Assembly (NCBI RefSeq): GCF_007667275.1 | Contig: NZ_VDQT01000006.1 | Location: 62,001-126,000, forward strand | Direction: 5' to 3' | DNA length: 64,000 nucleotides | From: Stenotrophomonas rhizophila | Lineage (GTDB): Bacteria > Pseudomonadota > Gammaproteobacteria > Xanthomonadales > Xanthomonadaceae | Part shown: positions 8,365 through 15,909 of the stretch, piece after piece | Layout: each line of letters begins with the position of its first letter | Numbering within the stretch: the first letter of the stretch is position 1 | Made by a program: the position numbers and the translations under genes | Notes under the pieces: generated by a model | Seen by the model: the letters and a program-made list of their open reading frames with translations, nothing else | Database searches by the model: none | Told to the model about the DNA's origin: nothing

Positions 8365-9672
8365 ATGACCGCTTCCGCTTCCTGGACCGCCCGCAAGGGC
8401 CAGCCCCTGCAGGGCAGCCTGACCATTCCCGGCGACAAGTCGGTGTCGCACCGCGCGGTGATGTTCGCCGCCCTGGCCGACGGCGTCTCCCGCATCGACG
8501 GCTTCCTGGAAGGTGAAGACACCCGCGCCACGGCCGCGATCTTCTCGCAGCTGGGCGTGCGCATCGAAACGCCGTCGCCGTCGCAGCGCATCGTGCACGG
8601 CGTCGGCGTGGATGGCCTGAAGGCGCCCAGCGCGCCGCTCGACTGCGGCAATGCCGGTACCGGCATGCGCCTGCTGGCCGGCCTGCTGGCCGCGCAGCCG
8701 TTCGATTCGGTGATGGTCGGCGACGAATCGCTGTCGCGCCGGCCGATGCGCCGGGTGACCGGTCCGCTGGCGCAGATGGGCGCCCGGATCGACACCGAAG
8801 CCGACGGCACCCCACCGCTGCGCGTGCACGGCGGGCAGCCGCTGCACGGCATCGACTTCGCCTCCCCGGTGGCCAGTGCCCAGGTCAAGTCCGCGGTGCT
8901 GCTGGCCGGCCTGTACGCGCAGGGCGAGACCACGGTGACCGAACCGCACCCGACCCGCGACTACAGCGAACGCATGCTGCGCGCGTTCGGCGTGGACATC
9001 ACCTTCTCGCCGGGCAAGGCTCGCCTGCGTGGCGGCCAGCGCCTGCGCGCCACCGACATCGCAGTGCCCGCCGACTTCTCCTCGGCCGCGTTCTTCCTGG
9101 TCGCCGCCAGCATCATTCCCGGTTCCGAACTGCGCCTGCGCCAGGTCGGCCTGAATCCGCGCCGCACCGGCCTGTTGGCCGCGCTGCGCCTGATGGGCGC
9201 CGACATCCGCGAGGAAAACCATGCCGAGCAGGGCGGTGAGGCCGTCGCCGACCTGGTGGTGCGCCACGCACCGCTGCACGGCGCCGCGATTCCCGAAGCG
9301 CTGGTGCCGGACATGATCGATGAGTTCCCCGCCCTGTTCGTCGCTGCCGCAGCGGCGCAGGGCAACACCGTGGTCACCGGCGCGGCCGAACTGAGGGTCA
9401 AGGAATCCGACCGCTTGGCCGCCATGGCCACCGGCCTGCGCACCTTGGGCGTGCAGGTGGACGAAACCGAAGACGGCGCCACCATCCATGGTGGGCACAC
9501 CCTGGGCAGCGGCACCATCGAAAGCCACGGCGACCACCGCATCGCCATGGCCTTCGCCATCGCCGGCCAGCTCAGCAATGGCGAGGTCCGCATCAACGAC
9601 ATCGCCAACGTCGCCACCTCGTTCCCGGACTTCGACGGCTTGGCCAAGGGCGCCGGCTTCAACCTGTCCTGA
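8365..9672 (+). CDS. aroA: EPSP synthase (3-phosphoshikimate 1-carboxyvinyltransferase)
   Basis: Transfers enolpyruvate from PEP to shikimate-3-phosphate in the shikimate pathway. 435 residues. Family motifs seen: GDKSVSHRAVMFAAL near the N-terminus, LDCGNAGTGMRLLAGLL, LSRRPMRR, QVKSAVLLAGLYA, DEFPALFVAAA, and the C-terminal GDHRIAMAFAIAG. It is 81 bp downstream of pheA on the same strand, completing the serC-pheA-aroA aromatic/serine block common in Xanthomonadaceae. Confidence 0.97.
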   Translation: MTASASWTARKGQPLQGSLTIPGDKSVSHRAVMFAALADGVSRIDGFLEGEDTRATAAIFSQLGVRIETPSPSQRIVHGVGVDGLKAPSAPLDCGNAGTGMRLLAGLLAAQPFDSVMVGDESLSRRPMRRVTGPLAQMGARIDTEADGTPPLRVHGGQPLHGIDFASPVASAQVKSAVLLAGLYAQGETTVTEPHPTRDYSERMLRAFGVDITFSPGKARLRGGQRLRATDIAVPADFSSAAFFLVAASIIPGSELRLRQVGLNPRRTGLLAALRLMGADIREENHAEQGGEAVADLVVRHAPLHGAAIPEALVPDMIDEFPALFVAAAAAQGNTVVTGAAELRVKESDRLAAMATGLRTLGVQVDETEDGATIHGGHTLGSGTIESHGDHRIAMAFAIAGQLSNGEVRINDIANVATSFPDFDGLAKGAGFNLS

Positions 9673-9707
9673 CCAGACCGGGACGCCCAACGCACCCTCG
9701 GAACCCA

Positions 9708-9737
9708 CGAAAAAAGAGCCGACCTTTCGGTCGGCTC
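9708..9737 (-). terminator. Intrinsic terminator for the downstream TonB-like gene
   Basis: GAGCCGACC-TTTC-GGTCGGCTC (9716-9737) is a 9-bp perfect stem. On the minus strand it is followed by a run of six T residues, so it terminates the convergent TonB-like gene ending at 9763. On the plus strand no T-run follows, so it would end aroA transcripts only weakly. Confidence 0.8.
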
Positions 9738-9762
9738 CCCGGCTCCCCCGCCGTTTTCGGTT

Positions 9763-10338
9763 TTACCGTTCGGTGCGGAAATCCACCGGCACGCGCACCA
9801 CGCTGGCCACCGCGCGACCGTTGTGCATCGCCGGCTCGAACTTCCAGTCGCGCACGGTGGTGAGCACAGCGCGATCAAGATCGCGGTCGCGACCGCCACT
9901 ACGCTTCACGATATCGGCATTGGTCACCTGGCCGCGCGTATCCACGTTGAGGCTGGCCACCACGCTGCCTTCCACGCCACTACGCAGGGCCGAGCGCGGA
10001 TACACCGGCTTGGCGTTGCTGCTCAGCGGGCGCGCCTCACGGTCGCGAACCGCCGGCGCCGCACGGCGCTGGGTGGTCGCCGGAGCAGCCTGGCGCGTCG
10101 TCGGCGTGGGCGTCGTCGCCACGGGGGTTTCAGTTGCCGGCAGCATGCGCTCGCCGATCGGCGCACTGGCCGTTTCGTCCGGATTGGCATAGCGCAGCCA
10201 CACCAGCGCGGCCGCGAACATCGCCACGATCAGCGCGATCCACAGCAGCGGCGACGTACGCCGGCGGCCGTGGTCGTCGATCACATCGCGCTGGTGCTGC
10301 GGCGAAGCAGGGATTTCATGGGTATGGGTAACACTCAT
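9763..10338 (-). CDS. TonB-family energy transducer-like protein
   Basis: 191 residues from the ATG at 10338 (MSVTHTHEIPASPQ). A single N-terminal membrane helix (LLWIALIVAMFAAALVWL, about residues 32-49) is followed by a Thr/Ala/Pro-rich periplasmic linker and a C-terminal TonB-type domain (KPVYPRSALRSGVEGSVVAS, then RDWKFEPAMHNGRAV). TonB couples the proton-motive force to outer-membrane receptors; this protein lacks adjacent exbB/exbD or a receptor gene, so its partner is unknown. It is followed by another TonB-like gene in the same orientation 180 bp upstream. Confidence 0.8.
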   Translation of the reverse strand: MSVTHTHEIPASPQHQRDVIDDHGRRRTSPLLWIALIVAMFAAALVWLRYANPDETASAPIGERMLPATETPVATTPTPTTRQAAPATTQRRAAPAVRDREARPLSSNAKPVYPRSALRSGVEGSVVASLNVDTRGQVTNADIVKRSGGRDRDLDRAVLTTVRDWKFEPAMHNGRAVASVVRVPVDFRTER

Positions 10339-10518
10339 GGCGGACTCCTGGTGTCGAGTTGACGTCCGCAGTGTTGCCCGCACCGCCTTGCAGGTGTGTC
10401 ACCGATTCGTCAACGCCGCGCGTGCATGGCCAGCGTGGTTCAGCATGATGAGCCGTGCCTTTACGCGAGGCTGACGCCGCGATGACCGGCGCACCGCGTA
10501 CCCACCAGCGGTGGCTGA

Positions 10519-11160
10519 CTACCGCGCTTTGAAGTCGAACGGTACTTCAATGCTGCCGACCACGGCCTGCCCGTTGCTCTGCGCCGGCAGGAAGCGCCAG
10601 CGGCGCACCGCATCGGTGGCGGCGCGGTCGAGATCGCGCGAGCCGCTGCGCTGCACGATGGTCACGTTGAACGGCACGCCGGTGGCGTCCACGTCCACGC
10701 GCACCACCACGCTGCCCTCCACCCCGTTGCGCAGGGCGGCAGGCGGGTAGGACGGCGGCGGCGACTGATCGGCAATCGGCTGCGGGCGGTCACCCGCAGC
10801 GGGTGCCACCGGCGCCGCATCCGTCGCGGGCGCGGGGACGGCCGCCGGCGGGGGGGGCGGGGCGGTCTCCACCAGCTGCGGCTGCTCGTCAACCGGCAGC
10901 GGGCGGGCATCGGGCATGTCGCTGGAACCGGCGGCGGCGGGCAGGGGTTCAGGCAGGGGCTCGACCTCGGCCACCTGCTGCGGGGTCTGCGCCGGCCCGG
11001 CCTTGTAGAAGTCGTTGTTGCGGGTGCTCAGCCACACCACCAGGAACAGCAGCACGCCCACGCCGAAGGCGATCCCGGCGATCAGGAGGCTGCGGCGGGG
11101 CAGCTGGAAGGTGATGTTCTTGCCAGACGAGGAACGGGAAGCGGACATGAGCCATACCAT
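10519..11160 (-). CDS. TonB-family energy transducer-like protein (second)
   Basis: About 213 residues from the ATG at 11160, preferred because GGGGGG sits about 6 bases upstream; an in-frame ATG at 11148 is the alternative. It has a membrane helix (LLIAGIAFGVGVLLFLVVWL), a long Pro/Ala/Glu-rich periplasmic spacer with an eight-proline tract region, and a TonB C-terminal domain (SYPPAALRNGVEGSVVVRV, then RRWRFLPAQSNGQAV). It is a divergent paralogue of the neighbouring TonB-like protein. Divergent from serS. Confidence 0.8.
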   Translation of the reverse strand: MVWLMSASRSSSGKNITFQLPRRSLLIAGIAFGVGVLLFLVVWLSTRNNDFYKAGPAQTPQQVAEVEPLPEPLPAAAGSSDMPDARPLPVDEQPQLVETAPPPPPAAVPAPATDAAPVAPAAGDRPQPIADQSPPPSYPPAALRNGVEGSVVVRVDVDATGVPFNVTIVQRSGSRDLDRAATDAVRRWRFLPAQSNGQAVVGSIEVPFDFKAR

Positions 11161-11263
11161 GGTGAACCCCCCGATTCTGCCACGCCGGGAATGAACCGCG
11201 CGGCAGAAGGGCCGATTACAGGCGATAATCCCCCTCCAGACCCACAAACAGCCCCCTGACGCC

Positions 11264-12544
11264 ATGCTTGATCCAGCCCTGCTTCGCCAACAGCCCGCCG
11301 AACTCGCCGAACGCCTGCGCACCACGCGCGGTTTCGAGCTGGACGTCTCCGGGCTGGAGTCGCTGGAAGCCGACCGCAAGCGCATCCAGATCCGCACCCA
11401 GGAGTTGCAGAGCCTGCGCAACAGCCGCTCCAAAGCCATCGGCCAGGCCAAGGCCAAGGGCGAAGACGTGTCGGCGATCATGGCCGAAGTGGCCGCGTTC
11501 GCCGATGAGCTGAAGGCCTCGGAAGTGGCGCTGGACGAGCTTCGCGAGAGGATCGAAGCCATCGCCATGGGCATCCCCAACGTACCGGCCGACGATGTGC
11601 CGTTCGGCAAGGACGAAACGGAGAACGTCGAACAGAAGCGCTGGGGCACGCCGCGCAGTTTCGATTTCCCGGTGCTTGACCATGTCGAGCTGGGTGCGCG
11701 CAACCAGGGCCTGGACGGCGAAGCCGGCGCCAAGCTCTCCGGTTCGCGCTTCACCGTGCTGCGCGGCCCGGTGGCGCGCCTGCACCGTGCCCTGGCCCAG
11801 TTCATGCTCGACCTGCACACCGGTGAGCATGGCTACGAAGAAACCAACGTGCCGGTGCTGGTCAACCCGGAATCGCTGCGCGGCACCAGCCAGCTGCCGA
11901 AGTTCGAGGACGACCTGTTCAAGACCGCGGTCGGCGAGTCCACCCGTTACCTGATCCCGACCTCGGAAGTCTCGCTGACCAACATCGTCCGCGACGAGAT
12001 CGTCGACGCCGAGCGCCTGCCGCTGAGCATGACCGCCCACTCGCTGTGCTTCCGCGCCGAAGCCGGCAGCGGCGGCCGTGACGTGCGCGGCATGATCCGC
12101 CAGCACCAGTTCGAGAAGGTCGAGCTGGTTACCGTGTGCGCACCGGCCGACAGCGACGCCGAACACCAGCGCATGACCCGCTGCGCCGAAGTGGTGCTGG
12201 AAAAGCTGGGCCTGCCGTACCGCAAGGTGCTGCTGTGCACCGGCGACATGGGCTTCTCGGCGATCAAGACCTACGACCTGGAGGTGTGGCTGCCCTCGCA
12301 GGACACCTACCGCGAAATCTCGTCCTGCTCCAACTGCGGCGACTTCCAGGCCCGTCGCATGCAGGCCCGCTGGCGCAACCCGGAAACCGGCAAGCCGGAA
12401 CTGGTGCACACCCTCAACGGCTCCGGCGTGGCCGTGGGCCGCGCGATGATCGCAGTGATGGAGAACTACCAGAACGCCGACGGCAGCATCACCGTACCGG
12501 ATGCGCTCAAGCCCTACATGGGCGGCCTGGAAAAGATCGCATGA
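11264..12544 (+). CDS. serS: Seryl-tRNA synthetase
   Basis: Charges tRNA-Ser (and tRNA-Sec where present). 426 residues. It starts MLDPALLRQQPAELAERL; residues 1-110 form the long antiparallel coiled-coil tRNA-binding arm (LEADRKRIQIRTQELQSL). The class II catalytic core has motif 2 (CFRAEAGSGGRDVRGMIR) and motif 3 (NGSGVAVGRAMIAVMENYQ). A tRNA-Ser gene lies 2 kb downstream. It ends in an intrinsic terminator. Confidence 0.97.
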   Translation: MLDPALLRQQPAELAERLRTTRGFELDVSGLESLEADRKRIQIRTQELQSLRNSRSKAIGQAKAKGEDVSAIMAEVAAFADELKASEVALDELRERIEAIAMGIPNVPADDVPFGKDETENVEQKRWGTPRSFDFPVLDHVELGARNQGLDGEAGAKLSGSRFTVLRGPVARLHRALAQFMLDLHTGEHGYEETNVPVLVNPESLRGTSQLPKFEDDLFKTAVGESTRYLIPTSEVSLTNIVRDEIVDAERLPLSMTAHSLCFRAEAGSGGRDVRGMIRQHQFEKVELVTVCAPADSDAEHQRMTRCAEVVLEKLGLPYRKVLLCTGDMGFSAIKTYDLEVWLPSQDTYREISSCSNCGDFQARRMQARWRNPETGKPELVHTLNGSGVAVGRAMIAVMENYQNADGSITVPDALKPYMGGLEKIA

Positions 12545-12546
12545 AG

Positions 12547-12572
12547 AAAACCGGCCGAAAGGCGGGTTTTTT
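12547..12572 (+). terminator. serS intrinsic terminator
   Basis: AAAACCGGCC-GAAA-GGCGGGTTTT, a 10-bp stem with one mismatch and a GAAA tetraloop, followed by further T residues, begins 3 bases past the serS stop. Confidence 0.85.
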
Positions 12573-12735
12573 CTGTGATCAAACCAACCCGGCCACACCG
12601 GGTCGATGCCACCGCGACCAACCCCGGTAGGGTCGCATCCCAATCGACCGCCGATAACAATGGCAACGTTCTTTGGTGGCATGAACTCCAATCAACATCA
12701 CCCCCGCAGCAGGCACCAAGCCCGCCGCGCCGATA
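12573..12735. other. Gene-free stretch between serS and azoR terminators
   Basis: No convincing coding frame, ribosome-binding site or RNA gene is seen. It holds two loose GGTCG/CGACC inverted pairs near 12600-12650, one beside a GTAG, possibly a decayed GTAG-type palindrome. Confidence 0.5.
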
Positions 12736-12768
12736 CCCAAAAAGAACGGCCCCGCAAATGCGGGGCCG
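12736..12768 (-). terminator. azoR intrinsic terminator
   Basis: CGGCCCCGCA and TGCGGGGCCG form a strong GC-rich hairpin (12747-12768). On the minus strand it is followed by TTCTTTTT, about 80 bp downstream of the azoR stop. Confidence 0.85.
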
Positions 12769-12848
12769 CAGGGGTGGGCCGGAATGGGGAGGGGGAACCC
12801 GGCCCGGGCAGGGCGTCCGACGAGGACTCAACGCCTGCCCTGGAACAC

Positions 12849-13436
12849 TCAGGCTTCAGCCAGTTCTTCGAACTCGGCGGCCGGCAGGCTGGCCAGCGCC
12901 GCGGCAATGGCCTCTTCGCGGTGCGTCGGCGAGTAGGCAATGCCTTCGGCGCGCACGAACTCCACGTTGTCGATGCCCATGAAGGCGAACACCTGGCGCA
13001 GGAACGGCTCCTGGAAGTCGGCCGGCGAATCGGTGTAGATGCCGCCACGCGAGCTGGCGATGATCACCCGCTTGCCACCGGCCAGGCCCACCGGGCCGTT
13101 CTCGGTGTACTTGAAGGTGCGCCCAGCCACTGCCACGCGGTCGATCCACGCCTTCAGCGTCGAGGGGATGCTGAAGTTGTACATCGGCGCGCCGATCACG
13201 ATCACATCAGCGGCGAGGAACTGCTGCATCACCGCCTCGGCGTCGGTCGCCTCGGCCGCATCAGCCTGCGCCAGCGAACCACTACTCAAATGGGGAATGG
13301 GGTTACGATCGAGATCGCGGTAGGTTACGTCGAGGTTCTCGACGGTCTCATTGAATCGTGCGACTACTGCCGCAGACAGCTGGCGGGAAACCGAGTTGTC
13401 GCCCAGCACGCTGGCATCGATGTGAAGAAGCTTCAT
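12849..13436 (-). CDS. azoR: FMN-dependent NADH:quinone/azo oxidoreductase
   Basis: Flavodoxin-fold reductase of the AzoR/AcpD family, reducing quinones and azo compounds by two-electron steps. 195 residues from the ATG at 13436 (MKLLHIDASVLGDNSVSRQLS), the typical N-terminus including the FMN-phosphate loop SVLGDNSVS. PMYNFSIPSTLKAWIDRV is the classic family motif; SRGGIY follows. It is divergent from a LysR regulator with dyad sequences in the shared intergenic region, suggesting that regulator controls it. Confidence 0.95.
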   Translation of the reverse strand: MKLLHIDASVLGDNSVSRQLSAAVVARFNETVENLDVTYRDLDRNPIPHLSSGSLAQADAAEATDAEAVMQQFLAADVIVIGAPMYNFSIPSTLKAWIDRVAVAGRTFKYTENGPVGLAGGKRVIIASSRGGIYTDSPADFQEPFLRQVFAFMGIDNVEFVRAEGIAYSPTHREEAIAAALASLPAAEFEELAEA

Positions 13437-13525
13437 GGCAATCACCTGTATCCGGGTAAGGGCGGTCAAGGCGCCGCCGACGGAGAGCAGGTTAGGTTGT
13501 TGCGTCGCTGGGATAAAGGTGGTTG

Positions 13526-13554
13526 AATACCACGTATTGTTCTATATATGGAAC
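13526..13554. promoter_or_regulatory. Two adjacent dyads in the azoR-lysR divergent promoter
   Basis: AATAC-CAC-GTATT (13526-13538, perfect) abuts GTTCTATATATGGAAC (13539-13554, near-perfect). They lie in the only AT-rich part of the shared promoter, 6 bp before the LysR-gene ATG. Both are plausible LysR-type sites; AATAC-N3-GTATT contains a T-N11-A-like interrupted dyad in the expected position. Confidence 0.5.
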
Positions 13555-13560
13555 TTCGGT

Positions 13561-14553
13561 ATGCACGACCTCAACGACCTTTACTACTTTGCCATGGTGG
13601 TGGATCACGGCGGCTTCGCTGCGGCCGAACGCGCCCTGGGCATCCCAAAATCCCGCCTCAGCCGCCGTATCAGCCAGCTGGAAACCGACCTGGGCGTGCG
13701 CCTGCTGCAGCGCTCGACGCGCCGTTTCGCGGTGACCGACGTCGGCACCAGCGTGCACCGCCACGCGCAGACCATGCTTGCCGAGGCGCAGGCCGCGCGC
13801 GAAGTGGTGGACCGGCTCAGCGCCGAGCCGCGCGGCCTGGTCCGCGCCAGCGTGCCGGTTTCGCTGGCGCAGATGCAGCTGCCCAAGCTGCTGCCGAAAT
13901 TCCTGGCCCAGTACCCGAAAGTGCGTCTGCAGCTGAACATCAGCAACCGCCGGGTCGACATCATCAATGAAGGCTATGACGTGGCCCTGCGCGTGCGCTC
14001 GCGACTCGACGACGACGGCAGCCTGGTGATGCGCAGCTTCGGCCAGGTGCAGGAACTGCTGGTGGCGAGCCCGAAATACCTGGATCGTGCCGGGCGCCCG
14101 AAGGACCCCGACGAACTGGCCAACCACGTCACCCTCAGCATCAGCGAAGACGAAGCTCGGCAGCGCTGGGAGCTGCACGGGCCGGAAGGTGCGGTGCGCC
14201 GTGTCGACCTGCAGCCGCGCGTGGCCGGTTTTGACTTCCCGCTGCTGCAGAGCATGGTCAAGGATGGCTTCGGAATCACCATGCTGCCCGAGACCGTCTG
14301 CGCCGATGCCGTACGCAGCGGAGAACTGGAAGTGGTGCTGCCGGAATGGTCGCTGCCGCAGGGCATCTGCCACGCCGTATTCGCCTCCCGCCGCGGCCTG
14401 CTGCCGGCAGTGCGGGTGTTCATCGACTTCCTGGCCGAGCACCTGCCGCCGCAGCTGGAAGCGTCGCGCCTGGACTGCGGTGGAGCGTGCGAGCGGGCCA
14501 AGGAAAAGATCCGGGCCAGCGCCCTGGGTGCGCTGGCGGTGGACGCCGGCTGA
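13561..14553 (+). CDS. LysR-family transcriptional regulator
   Basis: 330 residues from the ATG at 13561 (MHDLNDLYYFAMVVDHGGF). N-terminal winged helix-turn-helix (FAAAERALGIPKSRLSRRIS, LETDLGVRLLQRSTR), then a periplasmic-binding-like effector domain from about residue 90 (ASVPVSLAQMQLPKLLP). The sequence resembles the subgroup that controls divergently transcribed oxidoreductases, and azoR lies in that position. The C-terminal tail is slightly longer than usual. The effector is unknown. Confidence 0.92.
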   Translation: MHDLNDLYYFAMVVDHGGFAAAERALGIPKSRLSRRISQLETDLGVRLLQRSTRRFAVTDVGTSVHRHAQTMLAEAQAAREVVDRLSAEPRGLVRASVPVSLAQMQLPKLLPKFLAQYPKVRLQLNISNRRVDIINEGYDVALRVRSRLDDDGSLVMRSFGQVQELLVASPKYLDRAGRPKDPDELANHVTLSISEDEARQRWELHGPEGAVRRVDLQPRVAGFDFPLLQSMVKDGFGITMLPETVCADAVRSGELEVVLPEWSLPQGICHAVFASRRGLLPAVRVFIDFLAEHLPPQLEASRLDCGGACERAKEKIRASALGALAVDAG

Positions 14554-14632
14554 GGCTGTCGGGGTCGCCCTTGGGTAAACCCGGCCGACCATGCGAGAAT
14601 ACGCGCCCGGCCCCGGCCGGCGCGGGACATCC

Positions 14633-14722
14633 GGAGAGATGGCCGAGCGGTTTAAGGCACCGGTCTTGAAAACCGGCGAAGGGTCATTCCTTCCGTGGGT
14701 TCGAATCCCACTCTCTCCGCCA
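14633..14722 (+). tRNA. tRNA-Ser (UGA anticodon)
   Basis: 90 nt with encoded CCA. Acceptor arms GGAGAGA/TCTCTCC pair fully; the anticodon stem CCGGT/ACCGG encloses a loop reading CTTGAAA with anticodon TGA; a long variable arm (GGGTCATTCCTTCC region) marks a type II tRNA; T-arm GTGGG-TTCGAATCCCAC is canonical. Confidence 0.97.
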
Positions 14723-14984
14723 CCGACCGCTAAATCATTGATTTGAAATTGTAATCGTGAATTGAGCAAATGGGGGGAAGCATGCAGAGAAACCCGGCAT
14801 GCGTATCCCACATCACGTGAGCCCGTCCGCCACCGCTCGAGAGACCCCGGTCCAGCGTGTCCCTGTAGCTTTTCAAGCCGTGCTCCATTGCCGGCTGATC
14901 AAGTGAACCGTTGGGACCAACGATGTGGGTTGACCGCATGTACCTGCAGTGTTGTCACTTTGAATGCCGTTGGACACCTTGCGT
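14723..14984. other. Gene-free stretch downstream of tRNA-Ser
   Basis: The first 45 bases after the tRNA are notably AT-rich. No credible gene, integrase or repeated tRNA 3' end is seen, so there is no sign of an integrated element despite the tRNA location. Confidence 0.5.
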
Positions 14985-15431
14985 CTATTGATCGTTCGCG
15001 ATCGATAAATATTCTTCCAGAACATTGGCGCGTTCGCAGAGGCGGAAAAGTTGTCTCTGCATGACTTGAAAGCTGCTCACTCCTTCACTTCCATAGAGTG
15101 ACGCCTCAAAGGCGTTGCTGGTGCTGTGGAAATCGAGCCAGGCGCGGTTGGCGCTGTTCAGATCTTCCTTGGCCGTACCATGCTGCTTGCTGAGCAGCGA
15201 TTGGTAAGCAGCGCTCAATCGCGCGTCTTGTCGTTCCTTTTCCGCAGATTGACATGCAGCAAGAGCGATGTCGTCTGATTCCGCTTTTTCGACGCAGCCA
15301 TAGAAGGCATTGCTGATGCCTGGGGGCGCTTGACGCTTGATGACCTGAGCGGTGCTTTCATACGCCTGCGCGGCTGATCCATACATGACAAGTGCGAGGC
15401 TGATGGTGAAAATTCTGGTGTTCTTTCTCAT
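14985..15431 (-). CDS. Secreted LprI-family (DUF1311) protein
   Basis: 148 residues from the ATG at 15431 (MRKNTRIFTISLALVMYGSAAQA), which starts a clear signal peptide cut after AQA. The mature part has the LprI-like pattern: cysteines in YGCVEKAES and AACQSAEKERQDARL, then YQSLLSKQHGTAKEDLNSANRAWLDF and a late LCERA. Family members act on or near lysozyme in the periplasm in some bacteria (LprI inhibits lysozyme); here only the fold is inferred. It is followed by two more minus-strand genes for exported proteins. Confidence 0.7.
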   Translation of the reverse strand: MRKNTRIFTISLALVMYGSAAQAYESTAQVIKRQAPPGISNAFYGCVEKAESDDIALAACQSAEKERQDARLSAAYQSLLSKQHGTAKEDLNSANRAWLDFHSTSNAFEASLYGSEGVSSFQVMQRQLFRLCERANVLEEYLSIANDQ

Positions 15432-15484
15432 GGTGAAGACTGCCGTCCGTGCGATGTCAGGAAAAATCATTCTTGTTCAAGGTG

Positions 15485-15871
15485 CTACCTTCCGGCAGCC
15501 TTTCTAACCTCCGCCGCAACCCGCGCCTTGATCTTGTCCACTTCCGGGCTGTTCGGACGCGTGTAATCAAACGCCTGGATCACGAACACCGTCTGATCGC
15601 CGGCGCTGATGCAATACGAAACCAGCGAGCGCCCATCCCCTGGCGGCGCCGACACATGCAGGACCAGCGTCTTCTGGTCCTGGTCCACCCGCGTGGTGTA
15701 TCCCACCGCAGCGGCGCCACGCGACACGGCCGCGCGGCACGCAGGCAGGCTCAGTGTCTTGGCGGGGAAGCGGTCGACGTCATAGCCCAGGCTGAAGTCC
15801 TGGCCTGAAGCGGTCGCCGCACCTGCCACGGAAGCGACGATGGCGATGGCGGTGATGAATCCTGCTCTCAT
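15485..15871 (-). CDS. Secreted protein of unknown function
   Basis: 128 residues starting MRAGFITAIAIVASVAGAATASG, a signal peptide. The mature part is small and mixed alpha/beta, with two cysteines (LPACRAAVSR, VSYCISAGD) that could form a disulfide, and ends in a charged helix (VDKIKARVAAEVRKAAGR). I do not recognise the family with confidence. It lies 53 bp upstream of the LprI-like gene on the same strand, so they may be co-transcribed. Confidence 0.65.
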   Translation of the reverse strand: MRAGFITAIAIVASVAGAATASGQDFSLGYDVDRFPAKTLSLPACRAAVSRGAAAVGYTTRVDQDQKTLVLHVSAPPGDGRSLVSYCISAGDQTVFVIQAFDYTRPNSPEVDKIKARVAAEVRKAAGR

Positions 15872-15909
15872 GGGTCACTCCTTGGCGATCATCCAAACCG
15901 GGCGTCAGC

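Noticed and set aside
10339..10518. A small gene between the two TonB-like genes
   Set aside because: No frame with a ribosome-binding site or protein-like composition; probably only the promoter of the first gene.
14633..14984. tRNA-Ser as an integration site for a genomic island
   Set aside because: No integrase and no duplicated tRNA 3' end (direct repeat) was found downstream; neighbouring genes look chromosomal.
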